From assembly GCA_964580105.1 (NCBI GenBank), contig CAZOJJ010000008.1, forward strand, positions 20,635 to 84,634: 64,000 nucleotides of DNA, written 5' to 3'. Every line of letters starts with the position of its first letter. The stretch's first letter is position 1. Below, in pieces: positions 57,838 to 64,000 of this stretch. The DNA comes from CAZOJJ01 sp964580105. Its GTDB lineage: Bacteria; Bacteroidota; Rhodothermia; Rhodothermales; Rubricoccaceae. The notes beneath the pieces were generated by a model that saw only the letters and a program-made list of their open reading frames with translations, was not told the origin of the DNA and made no database searches. The position numbers were made by a program, and so were the translations under genes.

Positions 57838-59184
57838 CTACGACTCGAGCTCGCGGAGCTCGTCGGCCACGGTCGGGTCCACGGCGGTGCGGCCGGAGGC
57901 GCGGATGCCCTCGGCCTCGTCCACGGTCCAGAGCACGGCGCCGCCGAGGGCGAAGAAGAGGAGCACGGCCGAGACGCCCGCCCGCTGCGTCCCGAAGGCC
58001 GTCGTGAGCACGCCCAGCAGGAGCGGCCCCATGAACGCGGTCAGCTTGCCCGAGAAGGCGAAGAAGCCGTAGAACTCCGTCTCCTTGTCGTCCGGCACGA
58101 AGCGGCCGAGGAGCGAGCGGCTGGCCGCCTGATTCGGCCCCGAGGCAATGCCGATGAGGACGCCGGCCGCCCACAGCATCGCCTTGCTCCCGGCCGTCAC
58201 GGCGAGGAGCGTCGCCACACTGAGGAGGGCGAGGGAGATAAAGATGGTCCGCTTCCCGCCGAGGCGGTCGTCCACGAAGCCGAACAGGAACGCGCCCAGC
58301 CCGGCGGCCACGTTGAGCACGATGCCGAAGTAGAGGATCTCCTCGGTCGTGAAGCCGAACGTGCCCGCCGCGTAGATGCCGCCGAAGGCGAAGATGGTCA
58401 CGAGGCCGTCGTTGTAGAACAGCCGGGCGACGAGGAGGCGGACGATCATCCGGAAGCGCCGCAGTGCGCGGAACGTCTCCTTCAACTCGCCGACCGTCTC
58501 GCCCAGCATCCGGCCGAGCGGCGGCACCACGGCCGGCTTCTGCTCCTTCAGGAACAGGAACGCCGGGACCGAGAAGACGGCGAACCAGCCGGCCACGAGC
58601 AGGTTGGTGGCGCGGACGTGCTCGCCCGTGGCCTTGTCGAGGCCGAAGGGGGCGGCCTCGGGGAGCACGAAGACCACCAGCGCGAGGGCCATGCAGACGA
58701 GGCCGCCGACGTAGCCGAGCGCCCACCCGTACCCCGAGACGCGGCCGATGGTGGCCTGCGGCGTGATGTCCGGCAGGAACGCGTTGTAGAACACCATCCC
58801 CATTTCGAAGGCGACGTTGGCGACGACGACGTACGCGAGCGCCTGCAGCACCTGGCCCTCCGTAGGGAAGAACAGCAGCGCGGTGAAGACGACGCAGACG
58901 GCCGTCGTGGCGAAGAGGAACCGCTTGCGCGCCCCGCGCCGGTCGGCCCACGCGCCGAGGAAGGGGGAGAGGAGAGCGACCACGATCGCCGTGATCGTCA
59001 CGCCGCGTGACCAGAAGGCCGTGCCCGTCAGTTCGTCGTCGGCGATGCCCTGCGTGAAGTACGTCGCGTAGACGAAGGTGACGACGAGCGTGGTGAAGGC
59101 CGAGTTGGCGAAGTCGTACATCGCCCAGCCGAGAACGGCCTTGCGGCTGTAGGCCTTCGGCGTGCGGTGGGAGGGAGCTTCCAT
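57838..59184 (-). CDS. MFS transporter, UMF1/Atg22-like family
   Basis: 448 residues, 12 TM segments, beginning LGWAMYDFANSAFTTLVVTF, the typical opening of the UMF1 family. Other landmarks: SPFLGAWADRRGARKRFLF (MFS motif A), NAFLPDITPQATIGRVSGYG, GSKAMLWAAGVLIGIASGPN. Substrate unknown. Start ATG 59184; a TACCTTC lies 22 nt upstream. Downstream it abuts Nif3. Confidence 0.9.
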   Translation of the reverse strand: MEAPSHRTPKAYSRKAVLGWAMYDFANSAFTTLVVTFVYATYFTQGIADDELTGTAFWSRGVTITAIVVALLSPFLGAWADRRGARKRFLFATTAVCVVFTALLFFPTEGQVLQALAYVVVANVAFEMGMVFYNAFLPDITPQATIGRVSGYGWALGYVGGLVCMALALVVFVLPEAAPFGLDKATGEHVRATNLLVAGWFAVFSVPAFLFLKEQKPAVVPPLGRMLGETVGELKETFRALRRFRMIVRLLVARLFYNDGLVTIFAFGGIYAAGTFGFTTEEILYFGIVLNVAAGLGAFLFGFVDDRLGGKRTIFISLALLSVATLLAVTAGSKAMLWAAGVLIGIASGPNQAASRSLLGRFVPDDKETEFYGFFAFSGKLTAFMGPLLLGVLTTAFGTQRAGVSAVLLFFALGGAVLWTVDEAEGIRASGRTAVDPTVADELRELES

Positions 59185-59205
59185 GCGGGTTCGGTGAGGA
59201 CGCCG

Positions 59206-59212
59206 GAAGGTA
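59206..59212 (-). promoter_or_regulatory. -7-like element before the MFS gene
   Basis: TACCTTC (minus), 22 nt before the ATG at 59184. Confidence 0.5.
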
Positions 59213-59246
59213 GAGGAAGCCGGGAAAACCGGGTCGGGGCGGGCGT

Positions 59247-59253
59247 TATCTTT
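59247..59253 (+). promoter_or_regulatory. -7-like element before tRNA-Arg
   Basis: TATCTTT, 7 nt before the first base of the tRNA, so transcription would start at or next to the tRNA 5' end. Confidence 0.6.
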
Positions 59254-59260
59254 TCGCCCC

Positions 59261-59333
59261 GCCCTCGTAGCTCAGGGGATAGAGCGACGGTTTCCTAAAC
59301 CGCAGGCCGCAGGTTCGAATCCTGCCGAGGGCG
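59261..59333 (+). tRNA. tRNA-Arg (anticodon CCU)
   Basis: 73 nt. Acceptor GCCCTCG/CGAGGGC (7 pairs) with discriminator G; D-arm GCTC/GAGC; anticodon loop TTCCTAA with anticodon CCT reading AGG; T-arm GCAGG-TTCGAAT-CCTGC. Pair 27-43 is an A-C mismatch. The 3' CCA is not encoded (GCGCCCC follows), so a CCA-adding enzyme is needed. Confidence 0.92.
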
Positions 59334-59339
59334 CCCCGC

Positions 59340-59567
59340 CCGCAGGGATGGCCTGTAGGGATGGCCTGTAGGGATGGCCTGTATCGGGCCGAGGTCGGCA
59401 GACCGGGGAAGNNNNNNNNNNNNNNNNNNNNNNNNNNNNNNNNNNNNNNNNNNNNNNNNNNNNNNNNNNNNNNNNNNNNNNNNNNNNNNNNNNNNNNNNN
59501 NNNNNNNNNNNAGGGATGGCCTGTAGGGATGGCCTGTATCGGGCCGAGGTCGGCAGACCGGGGAAGC
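59340..59567. repeat. Tandem repeat array interrupted by a 100-N gap
   Basis: On each side of 100 N bases (59412-59511) lies AGGGATGGCCTGT in tandem, ending ATCGGGCCGAGGTCGGCAGA and then CCGGGGAAG. Two complete copies of a longer unit flank the gap, and the exact 100 N looks like a placeholder. True length and copy number are unknown. Confidence 0.9.
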
Positions 59568-59593
59568 ACTGCGTGGATGTGGACCGTCGTCCC

Positions 59594-59600
59594 TACCTTC
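59594..59600 (+). promoter_or_regulatory. -7-like element before the PPC-domain gene
   Basis: TACCTTC, 24 nt before the ATG at 59624 and just outside the repeat array. Confidence 0.45.
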
Positions 59601-59623
59601 TCCCACTCTGCCGCTCACGTCCT

Positions 59624-60712
59624 ATGCGCCTCCTCCTCGTCTTCGTCGCCCTCGGCCTCGCCGGGGCCCATGTCGCCTCGGCCCAGACGCCCACCGTGCT
59701 CGCCGACGGGCGCGCCCATGCCCCCACGGCGGACGTATCCGGCTGGCCCACCCACCCGGCCCTCCGGCAGGCCACCGAAGCCGCCCGCGCCTACTGGCGC
59801 AGCCAGGACGCCGAGTACGAGGAGGACGTCCGGTTCTTCGACGCCGCCGAGGGCGCCTTCTCCGAGCCGGGCACCCGGCAGCACGCCGTGCTCTACTTCA
59901 TGAGCCCGTGGCCCCGCTGCTGCCCCAAGATGGGAATCGCGCTCGTCGAAGGCGACCGGCTCGTCTACCACGCCGCCTTCGAGGGCGTCGCCCAGACGCT
60001 CACGGCCGTGCCCGACCTCGACGGCGACGGCCGCGACGAACTCGTCGCTACGGGCTCGTTCGGGATGGGAGGGCAGACGAGCACGAGCATGACGGTGCTG
60101 TCATTCGGGGCCGACGGGCTCCGCGATTGGGGCAGCGCGCCCATCCACGGCAGCGCCTGCGACGCGGGGCCCGACGCGGGGGCCAGCATGGCCGCCCGGA
60201 TCCTGGCCCTGCCCGGCCCTGCTTTCACCATCGAACGCTACGTCCGGCCCACCTGTGCGTCCACGGCGTGGGTGGCCGAAGGCGACCCCGAGCCCCTCGC
60301 CCTCGATCCGCCCACGGACGTGCGCTACGTCGCGCTGTCCGTGCCGTCGGGCAACGCTCCTCCGCCCGCCGCTCGGGGTCCGGACACGGCCGACCGGGTA
60401 GAGCAGGGCCGCCTCGCCCCCGGTGACCCGACGCTCTCGTCCGGGGAGTACGCGGACGAGTACGCCGTGTCGTGCCGGCGCAGCGAGCCGCTCGTGCTCG
60501 ACCTCCGCTCGACCGACTTCGACCCCTACCTCATCCTCGCGCTGCCGGGCGGCCAGCAACTCGACAACGACGACCACGAAGGCGACCGCACCCGCTCGCT
60601 CATCGAGGCGACGCCGACGCAGGACGGCCCCTGCCGCGTGATCGTGACGAGCTACGCGGTGGGTGAGACGGGCGCGTACACGCTTACGATTCGCGGGAGG
60701 CAGGGAGAGTAG
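59624..60712 (+). CDS. Secreted protein with C-terminal PPC-like beta-sandwich
   Basis: 362 residues from ATG 59624 (the frame upstream is repeat sequence). Signal peptide ending AHVASAQ. The middle contains an FG-GAP-like segment VPDLDGDGRDELVATG and cysteines in PRCCPKMG. The C-terminal 90 residues match a bacterial pre-peptidase C-terminal-like domain: GEYADEYAVSCRRSEPLVLD, STDFDPYLILALPGGQQLDN, DDHEGDRTRS, GETGAYTLTIRG. Such domains usually flank secreted peptidases, but no protease domain is visible. Confidence 0.75.
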   Translation: MRLLLVFVALGLAGAHVASAQTPTVLADGRAHAPTADVSGWPTHPALRQATEAARAYWRSQDAEYEEDVRFFDAAEGAFSEPGTRQHAVLYFMSPWPRCCPKMGIALVEGDRLVYHAAFEGVAQTLTAVPDLDGDGRDELVATGSFGMGGQTSTSMTVLSFGADGLRDWGSAPIHGSACDAGPDAGASMAARILALPGPAFTIERYVRPTCASTAWVAEGDPEPLALDPPTDVRYVALSVPSGNAPPPAARGPDTADRVEQGRLAPGDPTLSSGEYADEYAVSCRRSEPLVLDLRSTDFDPYLILALPGGQQLDNDDHEGDRTRSLIEATPTQDGPCRVIVTSYAVGETGAYTLTIRGRQGE

Positions 60713-60751
60713 CGGGCGATCGGGGAGGGCCCGACCCCGCCCCTTCGCTCG

Positions 60752-61507
60752 TCAGCCCACCCGGTCCGCCTCGGCGACGGCGTAGAGCCGGAGGAACCGG
60801 TAGAGGAGGTCGTCCACATCCGGCGTCGGGCGGAGGCCGTCGAGCGTGGCCTGGAAGGCGGCGTCGTGGGCCATCTCGGGGTAGTGCGCGCGGTAGGCGA
60901 GGAGGCGCGCCCGCACCGCCGCCTCGTCGAGTTCGCTGTGGAACTGCGTGCCGTAGACCGGCAGGCCGCCGAGGCGGAAGGCCTGGTAGGGGGCCGCGTC
61001 GTTGCGCGCCAGCTCGGTGGCGCCGTCGGGCAGCACGGCCACCCGGTCCTGGTGGCCCATCTGCGCCCGGAACCGGCGCGGGAACGGCGCAAAGAGGGGG
61101 TCGGCTTCGCCCGCCTCGGTGAGCTCGACCTCGTGCGTGCCCATCTCGTGGCGGCTCGGATCGTTGACGACCAGCCCGCCGAAGGCCCGGGCGATGAACT
61201 GGTGCCCCCAGCACGTGCCGAACAGCGGCAGCGCCCGCTCGGCGCAGGCGTGGCAGAGGCGGGCCAGGTCGTCGGTCCAGCCGTAGGTCCGGGTGACCGA
61301 ATAGGCCCCCGCCCCGCCGATCATCACGGCGTCCACGCCGTCGAGGAGGTCGGGCGTGAGCGGGTCGGTGAGGGCGTTGGTGAGGGCAAACTGGCCGGGG
61401 CGCAGGCGGGTGCGCGCGGCGAAGCTCGCCCGTTCCTCGGCAAGGATCTCGGGGCGGACGCGCACCTGGATGAGGCGGACGCGCAGGCGGTCGAAGGGGG
61501 CGGCCAT
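60752..61507 (-). CDS. Class I glutamine amidotransferase-like protein
   Basis: 251 residues from ATG 61507. GATase fold: catalytic Cys in LPLFGTCWGHQFIARAFGG, His and Glu in GLPVYGTQFHSELDE, with MGTHEVELTEAG and MGHQDRVAVLP between, as in the standalone GMP-synthase-like group. These hydrolyse glutamine or gamma-glutamyl compounds; a partner synthase is not adjacent. Cytosolic. Confidence 0.85.
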   Translation of the reverse strand: MAAPFDRLRVRLIQVRVRPEILAEERASFAARTRLRPGQFALTNALTDPLTPDLLDGVDAVMIGGAGAYSVTRTYGWTDDLARLCHACAERALPLFGTCWGHQFIARAFGGLVVNDPSRHEMGTHEVELTEAGEADPLFAPFPRRFRAQMGHQDRVAVLPDGATELARNDAAPYQAFRLGGLPVYGTQFHSELDEAAVRARLLAYRAHYPEMAHDAAFQATLDGLRPTPDVDDLLYRFLRLYAVAEADRVG

Positions 61508-61625
61508 GCGGGCGAGACGAGAGGAGGGCCCGAAACCTACGACGCCGGGACGGAAACGGGCCGCTTCTTCGCGGAGCCTGGGGCGCCGGGGGGCGTAGGA
61601 GCCCTCCCTGCACCGTCGATCCCCC

Positions 61626-62168
61626 ATGCCACGAACCGAAACCGCGACGCTCGGCGGCGGCTGCTTCTGGTGCGTCGAGGCCGTGCTCCAGCCGCTCCGC
61701 GGCGTGAAGGAGGTCGTCTCCGGCTACGCCGGCGGCCACGTCCCGAACCCGACCTACCGCGAGGTCTGCGCCGGCCGGACCGGCCACGCCGAGGTCGTCC
61801 AGGTCGCCTTCGATCCCGACGCGATCGCCTACGCCGACCTCCTCCGCGTCTTCTTCGCCACGCACGACCCGACCACGCCCAACCGCCAGGGCGCCGACGT
61901 CGGGACGCAGTACCGCTCGGTCGTCTTCTACCACGACGACGCCCAGCGCGCGGCGGCTGAGGCCGTCATCGCCGAGCTGGAGGCCGAGGGCGTCTTCGAC
62001 GCTCCCATCGTCACGGAGGTCGCTCCGCTGGATACCTTCTACCCGGCCGAGGCCTACCACCAGGACTACTACCGCGCCAACCCCGACAAGCCGTACTGCC
62101 AGGCCGTGATCGCCCCCAAGGTGGCGAAGCTTCGCGCCCGGTACTTCGACAAGCTCACCGCCGCCTGA
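61626..62168 (+). CDS. msrA: Peptide methionine-S-sulfoxide reductase A
   Basis: 180 residues. Catalytic Cys13 in TLGGGCFWCVEAVLQ (GCFWC), followed by VVSGYAGGHVPNPTYREVCA, HAEVVQVAFDP and RVFFATHDPTTPNRQGADVG; TEVAPLDTFYPAEAYHQDYY closes the active site. Repairs methionine sulfoxide (S form) in proteins. No MsrB is fused. 6 nt before the DUF411 lipoprotein gene, likely co-transcribed. Confidence 0.95.
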   Translation: MPRTETATLGGGCFWCVEAVLQPLRGVKEVVSGYAGGHVPNPTYREVCAGRTGHAEVVQVAFDPDAIAYADLLRVFFATHDPTTPNRQGADVGTQYRSVVFYHDDAQRAAAEAVIAELEAEGVFDAPIVTEVAPLDTFYPAEAYHQDYYRANPDKPYCQAVIAPKVAKLRARYFDKLTAA

Positions 62169-62174
62169 ACCGTC

Positions 62175-62669
62175 ATGCGCCTGATTCCCGTCCTCCTCCT
62201 CGCGCTTTTCCTCGCCGCCTGCGCGGCCGAAGCGCCGGCTCCCGGCGACCCCCCCACGCCGGCCACGCCCACGGCCTCGGTCGAAGCCGACCCGGACCTC
62301 CCGGCCGTCACCGTGTACAAGACGCCGACGTGCGGGTGCTGCTCGCTCTGGGTGGACCACCTGGAGGCGAACGGCTTCCCCGTCGAGGTGCAGGACGTGG
62401 AGAGCCTCACGGCGATCAAGCAGCAGTACGGCATCCCCGCCCAGTTGCAGTCCTGCCACACCGCCGTCGTGGACGGCTACATCGTCGAGGGCCACGTGCC
62501 GGCCGAGGACGTGAAGCGGCTGCTCGCCGAGCAGCCCGAGGCTGCCGGCCTCGCCGTGCCCGGCATGCCCATCGGCTCGCCCGGCATGGAGGTCCCCGGC
62601 CGCGAGCCGGACCGCTACGCCGTTTACCTCGTGGACGACGGCGAGGCGACGGTCTTCGCCGAGCACTGA
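62175..62669 (+). CDS. DUF411 metal-binding lipoprotein
   Basis: 164 residues; lipobox ALFLAAC. DUF411 domain: VTVYKTPTCGCCSLWVDHLE (thioredoxin-like CGCC), FPVEVQDVESLTAIKQQYGI, LQSCHTAVVDGYIVEGHVPA. DUF411 proteins bind copper or other thiophilic metals and are often found with copper-resistance genes. Placement beside msrA fits an oxidative/metal stress role, inferred. Confidence 0.88.
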   Translation: MRLIPVLLLALFLAACAAEAPAPGDPPTPATPTASVEADPDLPAVTVYKTPTCGCCSLWVDHLEANGFPVEVQDVESLTAIKQQYGIPAQLQSCHTAVVDGYIVEGHVPAEDVKRLLAEQPEAAGLAVPGMPIGSPGMEVPGREPDRYAVYLVDDGEATVFAEH

Positions 62670-62765
62670 TCGCAGCCCGCGGGCGTCCCGCCTCACGGTA
62701 CGCGGACCCGCAAACCGGCGGCGTCCGCCCAACGCAGCCCGCTCCGCTGCGCCCTCCTCGTTCGC

Positions 62766-63599
62766 ATGACCGCCCGCTCCGTCCTCACGACCGCCGTGCT
62801 CGGCGCGGGCGCCGTCCTCGCTTACGCCCGCTTCGTCGAGCCCCGGTGGCTGGAGCGGACGCACACGCGCGTCCCGATCCCGAGCCTGCCGGCGGCCCTG
62901 CGGGGGCTCCGCCTCGCGCTGCTGACCGACCTCCACGCGGGCGAGCACACCTCCCTCGCCTTCATCCGCCGCGCCTGTCGCCTCGCCATGGCCGCGCGCC
63001 CCCACCTCGTCGCCCTCACCGGCGACTTCGTGTCGAAGGACACCGGGGGCTATGTCGACGCCGTGATGAAGGTGCTGGACGAGGAGCTGGCCGCTCCGCT
63101 GGGCGTCTTCGCCGTGCCCGGCAACCACGACCACGCCGCCGGCATCGCCCACTGGTACGCCGCCCTCCGCCGGCATCCACGTCTCCACGACCTCACCAAC
63201 CGGGCCGTGCGCCTGGAGCACGGAGGGGCCTCGGTGCTCGTCGCCGGGGCGGACAACCCGAAGGCGGGGCGCTCTCAGCCGTACGCTGCCCTCAGAGGGC
63301 AGGCGCCGAGCGACGTGATCGTGCTCCTTACCCACAACCCCTTTCAGGCGGCAACGGCCCGCCGCGCGCTCGGCCGGGTCGACCTCGTGATGAGCGGGCA
63401 CACGCACGGCGGGCAGGTCCGCCTCCCCTTCGTCGGCACCGGGGCCACCTCGGCCAGGCACGCGGAGCTCTACGAGGCGGGGCTGGTGCGGCGGCCCTGG
63501 GGGTGGATCTACGTCTCGCGGGGGATCGGGACGGTGCACCTCCCGATGCGCTTCCGCTGTCGTCCCGAGGTGGCCATCCTGGAACTGGCGCCGGCGTAG
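62766..63599 (+). CDS. Metallophosphoesterase, YkuE/YaeI-like
   Basis: 277 residues with an N-terminal TM segment (VLTTAVLGAGAVLAYARFVE). Metal site motifs: LALLTDLHAGEHT, LVALTGDFVSKDTGGY, FAVPGNHDHAAG, VLLTHNPFQAA and VMSGHTHGGQVRLPF, the complete set of the calcineurin-like fold. Related enzymes hydrolyse UDP-diacylglucosamine or phospholipids at the membrane. Plus strand; convergent with a truncated FAD oxidoreductase fragment. Confidence 0.9.
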   Translation: MTARSVLTTAVLGAGAVLAYARFVEPRWLERTHTRVPIPSLPAALRGLRLALLTDLHAGEHTSLAFIRRACRLAMAARPHLVALTGDFVSKDTGGYVDAVMKVLDEELAAPLGVFAVPGNHDHAAGIAHWYAALRRHPRLHDLTNRAVRLEHGGASVLVAGADNPKAGRSQPYAALRGQAPSDVIVLLTHNPFQAATARRALGRVDLVMSGHTHGGQVRLPFVGTGATSARHAELYEAGLVRRPWGWIYVSRGIGTVHLPMRFRCRPEVAILELAPA

Positions 63600-63604
63600 G
63601 CGCG

Positions 63605-63971
63605 GCTGCTGGCGTGCGTCGGCGAGGGCCGCCTCGGCGGTGTGGAAGCCGCACATCCCGTGGACCCCGCCGCCGGGCGCCGTCGAGGCAGAGCAGAGGT
63701 AGACACCGGCGGGGGGCGTCCGGTATGGCGTCGGGTGGAGGACGGGGCGGGCGAGGAGCTGGCTCAGCCCGTTGTGGCCCCCGCCGATGTCGCTGCCGAC
63801 GAGGTTGGCGTCGGCCGCCTGGAGATCGCGGGGCAACGACGCGTGGCGGTCGAGAATGCGGTCACGGAAGCCCGGCGCGAAGCGCTCGACCTGATCCTCG
63901 ATGGCCGCCGTCATGTTGGCCTCGGCGCCGTTGGGGACGTGGCAGTAGAGCGTGTTATGGATCTCTGAGGC
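63605..63971 (-). pseudogene. Truncated phytoene-desaturase-like FAD oxidoreductase, C-terminal fragment
   Basis: Minus-strand sequence matches the end of COG1233-type oxidoreductases: NTLYCHVPNGAEANMTAAIE, QVERFAPGFRDRILDRH, NLVGSDIGGGHNGLSQLLA, HPTPYRTPPAGVYLCSASTA, GGGVHGMCGFHTAEAAL. An in-frame TGA (63972-63974) stands directly upstream of the homologous part and the N-terminal FAD domain is missing. At the 3' side the expected stop is absent; the frame stays open through the antisense of the next genes. A degraded fragment, or an assembly-junction artefact. Confidence 0.7.
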
Positions 63972-63977
63972 TCAGGG

Positions 63978-63984
63978 TAGCTTC
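63978..63984 (+). promoter_or_regulatory. -7-like element ahead of a gene start at the right edge
   Basis: TAGCTTC, 5 nt before an ATG at 63990 (ATGTCTACGCC), which runs off the window. If real, the transcript would be almost leaderless. Confidence 0.35.
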
Positions 63985-64000
63985 GGCGTATGTCTACGCC

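Noticed and set aside
59246..59903. Frames running through the N stretch
   Set aside because: They consist of repeat sequence and unknown bases; the gap is an assembly placeholder.
60684..63600. Continuous minus-strand frame following the oxidoreductase fragment
   Set aside because: Below about 63600 it is antisense of the metallophosphoesterase, DUF411 and msrA genes, with Arg/Pro-rich shadow composition.
1..64000. CRISPR array, prophage, intact IS element or rRNA
   Set aside because: No regularly spaced direct repeats, phage structural genes, transposase motifs or rRNA sequence were seen; the only repeat arrays are short microsatellite-like ones.

Overview
The window is very G+C-rich, tightly packed bacterial DNA. 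Several features point to a Rhodothermota/Bacteroidota relative, most likely near Rubricoccus, Rubrivirga or Salinibacter. These are: a secreted protein ending in a T9SS-type C-terminal sorting domain (YPNPFNP); many SpII lipoproteins and outer-membrane-type proteins together with Lgt and LolA; and a recurrent TAnCTT (-7-like) element ahead of genes, rnpB and a tRNA, resembling the Bacteroidota TAnnTTTG promoter box. The lineage is inferred; no rRNA is present to confirm it. High G+C leaves long antisense frames open, and those were ignored.

Layout. 1-10.9 kb: an SF2 helicase cut by the left edge, then an envelope block (lipoproteins, an M1 peptidase overlapped by an OmpA-domain ORF, a vWA lipoprotein, a small OMP), and a very large one-protein two-component system (7TM-like sensor, NIDO-like periplasmic domain, kinase, receiver, AraC HTH). 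11-18 kb: UvrD/PcrA and an Arr-type ADP-ribosyltransferase that share a palindromic terminator, a SulP transporter, then a less G+C-rich patch with decayed genes. 18-28.5 kb: purK, ftsK, comB, gcvT and ppa on the minus strand; a gene broken by two microduplications; DUF1328, an AcuI/YhdH reductase, a DAO oxidoreductase and a BI-1 protein on the plus strand. 28.5-36 kb: rhodanese, acyl-ACP thioesterase, T9SS cargo, polA, an inverted-repeat element, a standalone HsdR_N-type nuclease.

36-44.5 kb: a plus-strand run of a class V aminotransferase, rluD, a PTS IIA protein, hisS, lgt, a PLP decarboxylase and rlmB, with overlapping or close-packed junctions. 44.5-50 kb: minus-strand envelope genes (OB-fold lipoprotein, flippase-like membrane protein, LolA, Hsp20, TonB-C protein) and a two-gene unit with a HisA-like barrel whose catalytic motifs are missing. 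50-59.2 kb: recQ, FKBP lipoprotein, Nudix, secG, RNase P RNA, a coiled-coil protein with a degenerate zinc ribbon, a Nif3 protein and an MFS transporter. 59.2-64 kb: tRNA-Arg(CCU), a tandem repeat holding a 100-N assembly gap, a PPC-domain secreted protein, a glutamine amidotransferase, msrA, a DUF411 lipoprotein, a metallophosphoesterase and a truncated FAD oxidoreductase fragment.

Most genes are housekeeping: DNA replication and repair (polA, uvrD, recQ, ftsK), translation (hisS, rlmB, rluD, rnpB, tRNA) and lipoprotein/secretion biogenesis (lgt, lolA, secG), mixed with lineage-specific secreted proteins. No CRISPR array, prophage or intact insertion sequence was seen. The most unusual items are the NIDO-like hybrid kinase, the catalytically degenerate HisA homologue, DNA polymerase I with Tyr at the usual Phe position of the O-helix, the microduplication pseudogene and the shared stop-codon terminator.
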